In this document: piece by piece, positions 11,101 through 20,548 of the stretch
Position numbering within the stretch: position 1 is the stretch's first letter
Layout: each line of letters opens with the position of its first letter
Notes under the pieces: model-generated
Database searches by the model: none
Told to the model about the DNA's origin: nothing
The model's input: only the letters and a program-made list of their open reading frames with translations
Source of the DNA: Blattamonas nauphoetae
Lineage: Eukaryota > Preaxostyla > Oxymonadida
Direction of reading: 5' to 3'
DNA: 64,000 nt
Assembly (NCBI GenBank): GCA_033064195.1
Contig: JARBJD010000066.1
Span: forward strand, 234,143-298,142
Position numbers and translations under genes: made by a program

Positions 11101-11631
11101 TGGTCCTCGCCTTCGACAAAGACAACGAAACGTTTAGCCACAATTAACCTTCGCTTGAAACAAAATCAAGATGTGATTGAACCGAAGCTCCTTCTCGACG
11201 AGGGTTCGCCTGAACTGTCTCCTTTCGTTGCACTTCAGGTTCACCGTGAGAATCTCCGCCGTCAAAAGGGTCGCCTCTCCTCTCTCTCCTTTTTCAACGA
11301 GGACCATGTTTGGATCGATTGGAAGACAGGGAGACGCCTGAGAATCTCGCACCTAAACGAAGCCATCAAGTCGGTCTTCAATCAAATTGGAATCCCCAGA
11401 TACTTCGGCGCCTATACCATCAAACATGCGGCTGTTAGTTATCTGCGTCTCCGCAAGCACGTCGCTCGGTCTGTCCTTAACACTCACGTCGGATGGGCGA
11501 CCTCGTCTCGGATTGCCGACGAATACTATGCAAGGGAGATTCTCGTCGAATATACCGGGAAAGATCACGCAGAAGCTTGGTGGCAGCCACTCATCGTGGG
11601 GTCACGGTCCAAAAGGAATCGTCAACACTGA
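8017..11631 (+). CDS. DIRS long frame: gag-like start and tyrosine recombinase end
   Basis: One 1,204-codon frame. Its first 180 or so residues look like a helical gag-type segment. The middle runs in parallel with the RT frame and is compositionally odd, as expected for the passive strand of an overlap. The last 350 residues are a tyrosine recombinase: a core-binding segment (ARSWKIFKAYC), the catalytic Arg region CRQEELINLKW, TIKHA with the box II His, HVGWA, and a C-terminal EYYA tyrosine. DIRS elements are known to encode recombinase overlapping RT. How the recombinase is expressed (internal start, splicing or read-through) is not visible. Confidence 0.7.
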   Translation: MISRDFQEDSQEKLPRFKGDWTKTVLTPLQREELLTETRRFQTVLGIQMQFADTPESHDKLQHIQDQLLRMSAQSSLVTVALLGQVYHEIHQLDPSFAFLPRIIDAMVSAADAATRAHHTRFLSTKNWLEMADKMGISQPASVDSSLLTSSQQSTSSTRSDLEVALERIVPTIVAQLKSQMHFSPKGGAEPAPLQISRFRLPIAEGRTTNDYYRTSFDEAARVGEDRRKINHHHRSSVGVEEPRVPVNIANTRASAPLYRHTSDDPRVPDTPGGRDQNWRGQPNSTKSSKVDPPNFPSAEERWKVPKSIECNPTQPTDHLRTLQNGKLTNITRLDLGGSLAHNNGYSFGIPPCTTIPTSSTLSLFQVQGRDIPVQCSPLRIVDSTSDLFGNYESSGEISPRAVTDRDCILPGRFTPNYKDAAGVSFQNQRSEAEDGGVGVYHRREQELLSPIAGGGVFRVDHQLSQSNREDHGNEEDESPITPQIDDESMHREEDDSDKTTVQSDWNPQFFTDVRPRSKLVPPRNADDVASSSSQGWLEWFLTLNPGSVRRDPLLETQDREERSTQLRSQNKSGGAHNRCKPVRLGCSPGSQRLGDVCSRNVERDGETAHKQLERDCCGRQQHPSTPTVFQTESNTCNIRPIGQYSCGLQPRKETSWPDAQTDYQERPEDSRANATPLCFSTTHCRKVELGSGRSLATTSTGRIPSPPGSPPETKTGMELRSASRLIRQQQKQTMSSILESIRGRTRSWKRLSVRQLERDDSSSPSPSGVIDNTSSDESSVGEAIERGDHHSAMARTDLVTSPPLTQSNTDHPRPIQHPCDARHSEQGAQTPTRDDDGVTNQPRNYPTITFIRELGQSAGWSEDLIVLQEKKYKRPEASARSWKIFKAYCVEMNLSNECLVDKSTNIHVLLGEFALFLEKKFKQSPSRPPLIMSHVKSTLQLFHKSLSLDNTPLRSIQRLIAKRNPRKKGAKYKQMWNINAILDWVLNSNEEAKKNQDLHQTRTFIVVFAYLCCRQEELINLKWTDIEWSSPSTKTTKRLATINLRLKQNQDVIEPKLLLDEGSPELSPFVALQVHRENLRRQKGRLSSLSFFNEDHVWIDWKTGRRLRISHLNEAIKSVFNQIGIPRYFGAYTIKHAAVSYLRLRKHVARSVLNTHVGWATSSRIADEYYAREILVEYTGKDHAEAWWQPLIVGSRSKRNRQH
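8666..10582 (+). CDS. DIRS reverse transcriptase-RNase H
   Basis: A 638-residue frame. From about residue 85: RT fingers (FLVQKKGGKFRKVLNATRLN), palm (LTTMDIHSAYLHVQL), FNALPFGLSTAPRTF and the catalytic YYLDDLLL box. RNase H follows (LTTDASPSGWGAVLV, the WKETAAV Glu, the SDSTAAV Asp, IAGKSNSVPDALSRL). The tail (PLVDLFASNKNKQ, the DSLSVSWSG box, IITPLWPGQTW) is the region following RNase H in DIRS/Ngaro polyproteins, often described as methyltransferase-related. It lies in a different frame from the recombinase and overlaps it. Confidence 0.9.
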   Translation: MMRLHAWEKIGGKSIITTGAVWAWRSPESPSILQTLAPALPFTGTPAMIQEYQTLLEEEIRIGAVSRIQPNQAKLILPTFLVQKKGGKFRKVLNATRLNQQIISEHFKMENLQTSLDLISEGVWLTTMDIHSAYLHVQLSPPLRPFLCFRFRGEIFQFNALPFGLSTAPRTFSEIMKVAVKSLREQLQIAIVYYLDDLLLITKTQQESHFKTREAKRRMEELGFIIAENKSCLVPSQEVEFLGWTINSANRTVRITETRKMKVLSLLKLMTSRCIERKTIPTKQLSSLIGTLSFLRTSVPEASLYLREMQTTLHRAVRKAGWNGSSLLTPVLLGEIHFWKHRIEKNDPLNFAPKTSQAVLTTDASPSGWGAVLVHNGLETYVHGMWNEMEKQHTSNWKETAAVGSSIRQLQPFFKQNQIHAISVQSDSTAAVYNLGKKRAGQTLKQITRSVLKTAERMQLLFVSVQHIAGKSNSVPDALSRLPPQGEFHLLPEVLQRLKQEWNFVPLVDLFASNKNKQCPVYWSRFEDGHAAGKDSLSVSWSGMTHPLLHPPVSLITRVLMKVQLERPSNAVIITPLWPGQTWSHLLHSLNPTQIILGPFNTLAMLDTPNREHKLPPGMMMASRINPETIQPLPSSEN

Positions 11632-11724
11632 CCGATTCAATCTATAGATATGTAATCTTCACATTTCATCATTCATTCTATTTTCTCTTTGTTTCTTCGA
11701 TAATAGGAATGGCTCTTTTCAACT

Positions 11725-11800
11725 CTCAACGAAGTGGGAGCTAAGGTTTGTGAGGAGCGGCTGGCAAGAGAGCTCCTCTTCCACAAACCGAAGCTCCCAC
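11725..11800. repeat. DIRS internal complementary region (ICR)
   Basis: Left half (11725-11772) is the reverse complement of the element's left edge. Right half (from 11780) is the reverse complement of its right edge. They meet at CTCCTCT (11773-11779), the reverse complement of the 7-bp core found at both junctions. That is the junction expected from a circular intermediate and is diagnostic of DIRS-type replication. Confidence 0.88.
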
Positions 11801-11969
11801 GAGTTTCCAAACCTTCCACCAAGACTGTGCGTGCCCCTAATTGCTCCCATTTCCGTCGCGCAAGCGGCAGTTTCTTCAATCATTGGTTAGCCCTGATTGA
11901 AGAAAAAGAAGTGCTACACTACCGTAGAATCCGAAATGAAATAATTATTGTTGATCCCATTTGTTTCCT

Positions 11970-12033
11970 TTGGGACCTGGAACCCACACTTCACGGACCT
12001 TATCTCAACGAAGTGGGAGCTTCGGTTTGTGGA
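11970..12033. repeat. DIRS right inverted terminal repeat
   Basis: Reverse complement of 7383-7445 with a few mismatches toward the outer edge. Followed at once by the 7-bp core and family F coding sequence on the minus strand. Between the ICR and this repeat (about 11876-11908) lies a short perfect hairpin built on TTCTTCAATCA. Confidence 0.85.
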
Positions 12034-12040
12034 AGAGGAG

Positions 12041-13957
12041 TGGCAGAGCAATAAAAGTTGGTCCGCATGAGGAAGAAGAGTGGAGAAATATAAATGATGC
12101 TGTTGTGTGAGGAATGTGGTGAGAGTGGGAGGAAAGTCACGGTTCAACAGAAGTGATATCAGAAGACAATACCAAATGAGAGATGGGTCTGAAGAAGGAT
12201 GAGGCTGTCGTTGTTGTCTCTCCTCGAGAATTGAGACGATTCGAGTGACGGCGTTTTGGTGTTGTTCAAACGAGAGAATGATGCGTGTCAATTTGGCTCT
12301 CCCAATCAGGTCTTCTCTCGAACGATTCCTGATCGATGTGAAAGATGGATGGAGTTCACAAATGTGAGTTCATCACTCAGATCGGCAGAGACCAGTCCAT
12401 CCCAGTCGAACCGTGTAACAGGAAACGGCGGCAGAGAGCGTTTAGATATTGAGTTACTGATCCATTTCGTCGAAATCCAAAGCAGGGCTAGCTGTTCTTC
12501 ACGTTGACCATCGCGGAAGGCAGAGTGGAGTCGATCCCACAAACGCGGAAAGAGGTGAATGACAGACGGAGTGATGAGGAAATGAAGGAAGATTTTTCAA
12601 CACCAACGAGTTCACAGACAGAGAGACAGCGCTTCAGTGAACGAGACAGTTTCTCATCGTCAGCCTCGTCGAAGAGGGAAGAAATGAATATTTCTTCTGG
12701 ATTGACGGGTTCGTTCTGGTGGACAAGTGTGAGAAGTGAGCCGATATTGTCAGTTGGAGAGTGATCGGTGAGAGAGAAAGGGAGAGAGGGAGGGAGAGGG
12801 GAGGAGAGGAGAGAGTGAAGGATGGTCAGAAGTTCGAGAGATTCCTGTTTGAAGTGCGCTGACGATGTCGAACTGTTCACTGACCCATCCAACGACGACG
12901 CCAGTTGTTGGAACTTCGCTTGGAGCGAGAGAAGCGTCGGTCGGAAGAACACAAATTTGAGGAACGATGTGTCATTCTGAAAATCGAAGTCCAAAAAAAT
13001 GCATACACACCGCAACTTCCTCTCCGCCTGCCACTTTCTGAAGAAACTCCTTCCACAACGAGATATGCTTCGCTTCTTCAAAAAAATCTGGATCAAATCG
13101 TTTTCTCACCTCAACAAGCTCAGGATCGACAAGTTTGTTGAATTTTATGAACTGCGGTGAGTGAAGATTGGCTTCAGAGTCAGTCAGCCGAATGGTGCGA
13201 TTTACATAGCCTATGTCTTCCAAAAAGAAAATAAAATAGTAGGAAACTATTGTTATCCCATTTGAATCGTCGTAGAAGCCACTTTGTGGCAGTTTTTTGG
13301 TGAAAGTCTCGAGAGCAGTGGAGACAAGAATTTCCAACATGAATAGTTCACAAGCGGGGACCACATGGCCAGTGTTGACGAGATATTGAAGAATATGGTG
13401 AATAACTGCCGAAATCACGTTGGCTCGAAAGTGCTGTTCAGTGAGTTTTGGGAGACAGTTTGAACTGGAAAGTTGATCAATCAAAGAAAGAAAAAGCAGC
13501 GAGAGGTGAGTGATGCAATCGGAGAAGGATTGTGGGGAGTGGGGAGGGGAGGAATCCGAATGCGAGGCGGAGAGATCTGAAAAGAAGAAAGTCGAGAAGA
13601 AGAGACAAACTAATCCGAGTTGTTCCTAATCCATCAACCACAACATCATCCCAATCAAACAAAAACGAGCCGTTGCTTTCCGAAACTGCCGATTCAAGTC
13701 CGATCACGGTACACACGAACCATTCCATCAAATCCTGAAACAGATCAAAATAAACAAAGGAAAGAATTCAGAGCAACGAAATTCGTTGTGATAAAAAAAG
13801 GACTGCAAACTTTCCACTCAATCTCCTCCCCAGCTTCACATTTCGAAGCGATGAGTGATGTCAATGTTTTCAGGTTCTCCTGCTCCAACGGAGCAGTACC
13901 AGAATTGTTTGATGCTGTCGAAGCATGTCCAGGCATTGATATACGGTAGGGAATCAA
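12041..13957 (-). pseudogene. Family F copy A, 5' part
   Basis: Start codon at 13957, or 21 nt further in at an in-frame ATG aligning with MSGNASTAS of copy D. The first exon ends in CEAGEEIEWK, followed by an intron ending TTTCAG, then DLMEWFVCTVIGLES, a microintron, and the exon with SSSNCLPKLTEQHF, RLTDSEANLHSPQF and FLQKVAGGEEV. After another short intron comes NDTSFLKFVFFRPTLLSLQAKFQQL. Compared with copies C and D, a block of about 40 codons after VCELVGVEK is missing with a frame change, and the frame changes again near 12300. The coding sequence stops at the DIRS junction after QLLLLCHSS. With the 3' part at 5782-7358 this makes one interrupted, decayed gene. Confidence 0.78.
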
Positions 13958-14196
13958 GTGAAAGTGAGATCAATGATCTCAGTTCGTCTAAGTTGGAATG
14001 AGAACAGTTATACTGGGCGACACGACGACTTGATTCGGCTGTAAAACGGTGGTATTTTTTTGAATAGAGACACAATTTGTTTCAATTTTCTGTAAATGAT
14101 AATTGAGAGAGGGAGACACCTTGGAACAAAATAGGAGAAGATAAAAAATTCTGAGTGACGCGAAATCTGCAACGGAAAAAAAATGATGGTCATGTA
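13958..14196. other. Upstream region of family F copy A
   Basis: About 240 bases between the copy A start and the Tc1-like element. It may hold the copy A promoter, but I see no recognisable motif. The Tc1 element separates it from further upstream DNA. Confidence 0.3.
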
Positions 14197-14240
14197 CTTC
14201 GCGACATGACAAGTGATCCACTTCATCCAGCTCTATCCTT

Positions 14241-14658
14241 CTAATATTTTGTCATTTTTCCCTCGCGAGAGTAACACTCGAGGAGGCGGTCGCCATAAGA
14301 GAGAACGAGGTTGTCGATACTTTCTTGTGGGATCGAGTTCCAGGCTTTGATGACAGCCTTCCGAAGTGAGTCCACAGTGTCGTAAATTGCACAATTTTCA
14401 TACAATTTGGAAGAGAGAAGTGCCCAGACATGTTCGATGGGATTCAAGTCGCTAGATAGTGGTGGAAGGAATTTTTGCTTGATTTTTGCTCTTTCGATTC
14501 GAGGCATTTCATCTCTTTTCTTGTGCCAGCCGGCGTTGTCGCTGAGGAGAACACGTGTGTCAAGGGGAGGATCCATCTTTGCCTTGCTGAGGCCGTTGAT
14601 GACAGCATCAGTATAGGTAGCGCCGTCGATGGTCCCATCTGTCACGAAAAGCTTGCTC
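14241..14658 (-). pseudogene. Tc1-like transposase, C-terminal half
   Basis: Begins SKLFVTDGTIDGATY. Second catalytic Asp in LLSDNAGWHKK, third residue Glu in LPPLSSDLNPIEHVW, with 34 residues between, hence DD34E (Tc1 group). C-terminal helices follow (AVIKAWNSIPQESIDNLV). Ends in TAG at 14241. In-frame partner of 15762-16351 across the nested insertion. Confidence 0.88.
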
Positions 14659-14661
14659 TTA

Positions 14662-15761
14662 TAGTCCCCTCATCAGGCCGTACATGTTCATCAGGCCGTA
14701 CAACAACGATTTCTTGCTGATTTATATTTTTTTCATTTCATTACTCGAGTTATTGATATTCTGCGACTTTTTCGATGAATTATTTGGATCAATGGGTTCA
14801 TTTTCAAATCAAATGCTGAATGCACAAACATGGACAATCTCAGAGTTTGTTAGGCGCATCAACATTGAGTCTCAAGACCTCCCTCCTCGCTAATTCAACA
14901 GATGTGCCTTTGTATGTCTGAAATTCAGCTCTCCTTCCATGTTCTCCTCTGTGAAGCTTTTACCTTGAATATGCCTTTTATCATCCATTTCTCTCATATT
15001 TTAAACTTTTTTGATCCAATCTTGATTTCAAGCTGGCCCATCAATACGGAACAAGATGCTTCCAACCATCAGTTCACAACCCATCTTTCAAACCTCTTCC
15101 TGTCTCTGACCCAACCCCTTCCCGACATGTTTACGAAGTTTACTCACCACACACCCCCTCAACTCTCTTCCCTCCCTCGTGATTGCCCAGCTTGGCTGTA
15201 CTCAACATCGTGTACGTTTTGGTTCGGATCTGGCGGCTCTGCGGAAGGACTCAGCTCATATGCCGCGAAAGTGATTGGTCCTGTTGGCATTGAAGATTCC
15301 CACGAAGGCAGTACGACAGTGAAATGCAAAGCAGGACCATTGATGACCTCTTGATCTTGATCTCACTCGAGACTTCCACACGAACATATTCATTCCTCTA
15401 CAGCGACTAGAACTTCTTTTTCTACTCCCTTGTCTTTTCCAGCGTCTTTCTTCCCTAAAAGCACAGACAGTGTCAAATCAAAGACAGTGGTCATTTTCAG
15501 TTTTTTAACCAGTTTTCTACCATCTTTTGGTTGATCCCTTTCCCAGTGTTTCATTTCAAGATTGTTTAGTTGGTTTCAATCAGTTTATTCGCAAAGAGAA
15601 GGATGATGTGGATAAAAAATGAATGGATTGATCAATCGATAACTTTGCCTAGAAGTGAAAGATTTAAGATTCGACATCTGTCTTGTCACGTATATGATTC
15701 GATGGTACATCTCTAGCCTTGGTACTACTTGATGAACAAGTACGGGTTGATTTGGGGACTA
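14662..15761. mobile_element. Non-autonomous element of the TAGTCC family, nested in Tc1 transposase
   Basis: Ends TAGTCCCC and GGGGACTA, with about 40-bp subterminal inverted repeats built on a doubled motif (CCGTAC..GTTCATCA). The same ends occur at 29409 and 31659 around a pogo-type transposase. TTA stands on both sides (14659-14661, 15762-15764); one copy restores the transposase codons GFKSKLFVTDG, which supports a 3-bp duplication. Interior: a plus-strand open stretch at about 14902-15354, unrecognised, possibly a captured host fragment, and otherwise nothing. Confidence 0.75.
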
Positions 15762-16351
15762 TTAAACCCGACACCAACACATCCCCAAATACCAACTGTA
15801 ATAGGGTGAGCTCTCGACTTTGACTCAGGTTGCGGCGTGTTCTTTTCCCGGAGAGAACGGTAGTACTTGTCTGGCCCTCTCCCTCTCACTGTTTTCTCGT
15901 CATCGAAGAGACAGAGTTCAGGAAGAAAGCCCTTCGAGATCGTTTCTTTCGCGAAGTTGTACCGATTCTGGATATGGTGTGGTTGAAAGGGTGGAACTCT
16001 GCGGTGTTTGTGGAGACCGATTTTGTTCGCTTTGAGGAAGCGTTGGAAGGAACGGTCGGATCCTGGTAGCTTCAGGGCCTTCTTCAATTGGATCGCGGAG
16101 CTGTATGTCTTGTTTTTGATCTCGATCTGCACTTTTTTCAGAGTCTTGCCGGTGTACAGCTGTGATTGACCTTTTCGATTCATCCATCCTGGTCGTTCAT
16201 CGACGATCAGCGTGTTGGTGTATTTCGTGACTGTGTTGACTGAGACGTGGAGCGAGCGAGCTGTCTCATTTCTCCCTTTTCCTTTTCTTCTTTCCTTCTG
16301 GATCTTTCTTTGATTTGAGAGAGACAATCTTGGAACCATTGTTGAGCGCAA
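15762..16351 (-). pseudogene. Tc1-like transposase, N-terminal half
   Basis: From the start codon at 16351: a basic N-terminus and helix-turn-helix (ERRKGKGRNETARSLHVSVN), a second DNA-binding region, PPFQPHHIQNRYNFAKE, and the first catalytic Asp in LCLFDDEK, then HPITVGIWGCVGVG. Coding stops at the nested element. The TTA at 15762-15764 is the target duplication. With one copy of that triplet the frame continues into the second half at 14645. Confidence 0.85.
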
Positions 16352-16661
16352 TCAGCGGTGAATCACGTGTCATGTCGTCCTACACAAGTCCCCCTACTGT
16401 AGCATTTCATGTCATTCTCTCTTATTTTTCACTGTTGTTCTTCCAAAAAAATCCCAGAGATGTATAACTCAAGGTAGTTGAAGTGAGTGAAAAATGAACT
16501 CTCAACTCCCTCGTGTTCTGTCTAAAAACAAAAATTACAGCCGGATCAAGTCGCCGTGACGCGCTGTATACTTATTTAAGCGTATCAATTATTGCCTTTG
16601 TTTTGGTTCTGAATCTTGAAACTGTGACGAACAAAGATGATGAAGTGAAATGAACCAAAAA

Positions 16662-18649
16662 TCAATCCTCTCCGAGATCTTCGAAGATGGGTCCCTGAAT
16701 CTGTTGTTTTCTTCCGCCTTTCCGACGGTACGTTTTTTTGGACATCTGTTGAAAGAGTTTGTCATTCGGGACATCCATCCGAGTGTCAGTGTCTCCGTCT
16801 TCTTTCTGTTCTCCGTTCTCTCTCTCCAGACGCTGTTCGAGGTTCTTGAGCTGAGTTTGGAGACTGTTTATCATTTCCGCATCTTTCTTCATTTTCTGTT
16901 TCTCAGATTCACGTTCCATCCGCTCCTTCTTAAGCTCCGACTGAAGTTGTTCGATCTGCAATGAGGCTGTCTTGGCTTGCGCACTGTTGTTCTTCGATGA
17001 ATTTTGTTGTGTCATCAGCTGCTCCATCTGCTCCATCTTTCGTTTCATCTCCTCCAAATCTTCTCCAGACACTGCGATCCTGTCCTCCTTCTCTTTTCGA
17101 CGTTCTGAATACACTTCGGGGAAGATGAGTCCACACACACTCCCAGCTGCTTCAAGCACACCGATGTCTGTTTCCCGCTGGTTCGTTTCTTCTTCGCGTT
17201 GGCCTTCTGTTTTCTTCCCTTTCTGGACGGTTATCTTCTTCTCCCATCCGCGAAGCACTCCAATCAGAGCTTGGCCTGCCATCCGAACTCCTCGTCGACA
17301 GCGACTCGACAAGTCCATCGCTCCCGAATCCTCAACCACCCACGACTCCGACTCCAGCGACAGAAGATCAACATGTGAGACACTCCCTCCCAGCAGCCAG
17401 CGGCCAGCTCGCCCTTCCCTCCTTCCTCTTTCCTCCACACCACCTGCGGCTCCTTCCTTCTCGCTCTTCATCTCCTCTTTCTTCCATCCCTCATCTCCTC
17501 TCTTCTCTCGCACAACTGCCTTCTTCAGCCCAAACCCAATCTCCCCCAGTCCAACCACTATCGCCTGTCGCACTTGTCCGTCTGGGTGTGTCCGCACTGC
17601 CTCCACAAGCCACTCCAGAATCCCACTCCGAAGGAACTCGTCCACTTCTCCACGCGACGACAGATTGTGCGAGATCATGCTGAGTGAGATGGAGGAGAGA
17701 GTGAGGAGAGATGGAAGGGAAAAGAGAGAAGAGGAAAGGAAGAGGATGGTGAAGAATGACAACGAAGCACACCCGATCGTCTCAATCACTGGCTCAGCAA
17801 TCCGAGAATCCTTGTCCTGACCCCAAAAGACACGTAAAATCGAAGAGCAGCCCGACAATGAAGAATATTTCAAAAAAAGATCCAAAATGACGACATATGA
17901 AAGAAAGACCTTTGAAAGTGCCAGAAGGGAGGGAAAGTGCTTCGAAAGCGGAATGGATCCATTTTCGGAGATGACGAGAAGGATCGTGTCGAAAAGCACT
18001 TGGAATCCAACCTAATCAACAATGAGGGAGAAAGAACAGGAAACAATGAGGAAGAACAAGAAGAGGAGGAAAAAGATGAAGGAAAAGCGCGAGGCAGTGA
18101 GAAAAGAGCCCGTTTGGAATGAGGCGAGAGATCTCCAGAAAAAACCAAATGAAATATGAAAATGAACATTTTCAAAGGGATCCAGTCTCACTATCCTTCC
18201 ACACGAAGGCACATACACGCACTTCCCGAGATTCTGTGCTTCGAAGTTCAAGTGCAAGAATCGGAAGAATTCGAGCCTCCATCAGTTTCTGAACTGTTCC
18301 TTTCTTGTGTCCACAATCTGCACAACACCAAAACAAGCATGAATCCAGAAAACAAAGACAAAGAAAACACGAATAAATGTCGACAAATGATTCTTGAAAA
18401 TTGGAGTTCGAAATGGAGAATACTCAGACCCTCTAGACAGGCTGTGACCATTTCATGCAACTGCCGAACTTTGTTCTCATCGGATTCTGTTTTTAGTGAC
18501 TCAACCTTTTCCAACCATTCGTTTGGAGTTGACGTTTGCGGATTCTGAAAAGTCACATGGAGAATGAAGAAATGAAGATGAAAACAAACTGAACTTGATG
18601 TGGGGGACTGTTGGACGGATGAAGATGATGAACCAGGATTAGACAACAT
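16662..18649 (-). CDS. Armadillo/HEAT-like and coiled-coil protein, multi-exon
   Basis: Start ATG at 18649 (MLSNPGSSSSSVQQSP). Exon 1 ends before a GTTTGT intron whose acceptor is TTTTCAG, leading to NPQTSTPNEWLEKVESLKTE. A later exon reads GTVQKLMEARILPILALELRS, typical of an armadillo/HEAT helix. Further exons include FWGQDKDSRIAEPVIETIG and, after an acceptor CTCACTCAG, the stretch with LEWLVEAVRTHPDGQVRQAI. The C-terminal 150 residues form a coiled coil (EDLEEMKRKMEQMEQLM onward) ending in a basic KKTYRRKGGRK tail; stop TGA. Middle exon borders are approximate. Likely a cytoplasmic scaffold; function unknown. Confidence 0.65.
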
Positions 18650-18782
18650 TTTGGTAGAAGAGGATGTCCAGAAAACTTTCTTGTGGTTTCGATGTCCTGA
18701 TCGCGGAGTGAAGAGAAATTGGACGTTTTTCGTCAATTCATTTTGTTGATTTATTTTGGTATAAAGAATTCCACAAACATAT

Positions 18783-20548
18783 GATTGACGACAAGTTTTT
18801 CTCATATATTCCAAAAAATGTTCATCATTCCTTCGACCCATTCTTCATATTTCTCCGGACCCATCATTATGTGGATCCCACTTTTTTTCCGAAATGTTAA
18901 TCTCGATCCCGAGTATCCATCGAGGATGAAATTGAACCTTCTAAATAGGATTCCCGGCAGGGATCTCCTGTTTCTGAGTCTTTTTAGGCTCTTTTTGACA
19001 ACCAAAAATAGTGAAACTCAACATTTCAACTTAGGAAATCACAATTTCGTGACTAAATTTACCTGCGCCTGTTCAGGTTTTTTTCTTTCTCGTTTCGTTT
19101 CTGGTGGTTCAGGGTGTTTTCTCTCGAAATGATAATTTTAGAAAAGATGCTTTTTTAAACATTTTGGAGCAATCATTACACAATTGAGGGTACTCTTCGA
19201 TTTTTGTCATTCATACGAACCTGAATGGGTTTGATTTGAGGATTGTTTCTCTCAATAGACCATAGGGTTGACTTGAAGATGGTTCCTTTACGTCACTCAT
19301 CTCCTCTTATCATGAAATGGAAACTCCGATATTTTTAAAATAAGGAGATCAAATTCTGGGAATTTGGGAAAAAGAGAATAAATCGAACCAAAATGAAAAG
19401 CAAATCAAAAATGCGAGAGAGCTGACTGATGACTGTCCAAAGCGGGAAAGACTATCGTTTCAACTCCGACAATAGAAGAGGAAACCCCTGGTATTGGATT
19501 CACTGGAGCTCCGAAGAGTGAGGTTAATCTCTGAAGTGGAGATAATCAATTAACACAACAATGAGCAGAGAGAGAAAGGCTATGATCATTTAATGAGAAG
19601 GTGTGATCCTTGTATCTCACCATCCAATTTATCCGGTATGATCGTTTTCACCATTTTTATTGCCTCTTCATGGAAAACTTTGCTTCACAAAACCAAACAA
19701 AGATTAAGAAATGGCAAAACAGTCAAGTTGAGAAAGCGATTAATCACGTCGATGAACCAGTTCGAATTTCAACACCAAAAACGATAGATGGAGAGTACAG
19801 AAGGTCCTTCTGGATCGCGTGATATAACAGTGCGCAATGGATTCTCAAGACAATACTAGTCCTCATTTCACCACATTTCGCGAGAATTCGTTGTTGTCTT
19901 AAAAAAAGTATTGTAAATGGGCTCGATCTCTGAATTTCCCGTTTCTCATTTCAATTAACACACCTATTCGTACTAAGACAGAATACTCACATTCTCTATC
20001 CGCATTGTACTGTAAACGGCACTTTTTCACCATCGCATTCCAGAAAGGTGGACCAATAAATCGGACTCTAAAATGGAACGACAAACAATCCTCAGACCAA
20101 ACCCATTCAGGTTCGTATGAATGACAAAAATCGAAGAGTACCCTCAATTGTGTAATGATTGCTCCAAAATGTTTAAAAAAGCATCTTTTCTAAAATTATC
20201 ATTTCGAGAGAAAACACGCTGAACCACCAGAAACGAAACGAGAAAGAAAAAAACCTGAACAGGCGCAGGTAAATTTAGTCACGAAATTGTGATTTCCTAA
20301 GTTGAAATGTTGAGTTTCACTATTTTTGGTTGTCAAAAAGAGCCTAAAAAGACTCAGAAACAGGAGATCCCTGCCGGGAATCCTATTTAGAAGGTTCAAT
20401 TTCATCCTCGATGGATACTCGGGATCGAGATTAACATTTCGGAAAAAAAGTGGGATCCACATAATGATGGGTCCGGAGAAATATGAAGAATGGGTCGAAG
20501 GAATGATGAACATTTTTTGGAATATATGAGAAAAACTTGTCATCAATC
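18783..20548. mobile_element. Fold-back element FB1
   Basis: Two arms of about 460 bp (18783-19245 and 20086-20548) are reverse complements with only a handful of differences, separated by about 840 bp of unrelated sequence without a recognisable gene. Each arm holds a short frame (RSLPGILFRRFNFILDGYSG) that is open in both copies. No clear target duplication. Superfamily unknown. Confidence 0.8.

Larger units (their letters stand above)
7359..12040 (+). mobile_element. DIRS-type tyrosine-recombinase retroelement, looks whole
   Basis: A 4.7-kb element with inverted terminal repeats, an internal complementary region near the right end, and gag-like, RT/RNase H and tyrosine-recombinase reading frames in overlapping arrangement. 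This is the DIRS layout. Host codons of family F copy A run up to both edges. The only sequence shared by the two junctions is the 7-mer AGAGGAG (7359-7365, 12034-12040), and one copy of it restores the family F codons for CHSSLNPH. So there is no ordinary target duplication, as expected for recombinase-mediated insertion of a circle at a short matching core. Terminal repeats are nearly identical and frames are long, so the insertion looks young. Confidence 0.9.
14197..16380 (-). mobile_element. Tc1-like DD34E transposon, interrupted
   Basis: Flanked by TA (14195-14196 and 16381-16382). Imperfect inverted ends share the core GACATGACAAGTGATCCAC (left) and GACATGACACGTGATTCAC (right, reversed). 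The transposase gene on the minus strand is split by a nested 1.1-kb element (14662-15761), so this copy is inactive. It sits just upstream of family F copy A. Confidence 0.8.

Noticed and set aside
7359-12040. Reading the DIRS element as an ordinary LTR (Gypsy/Copia) or LINE element
   Set aside because: No integrase or protease, no direct LTRs and no target duplication. Inverted ends, an ICR and a tyrosine recombinase are present instead.
12256-13141. Plus-strand open frames over 12.2-13.9 kb
   Set aside because: They are shadows of family F copy A on the minus strand. The minus frames align with copies C and D block by block.
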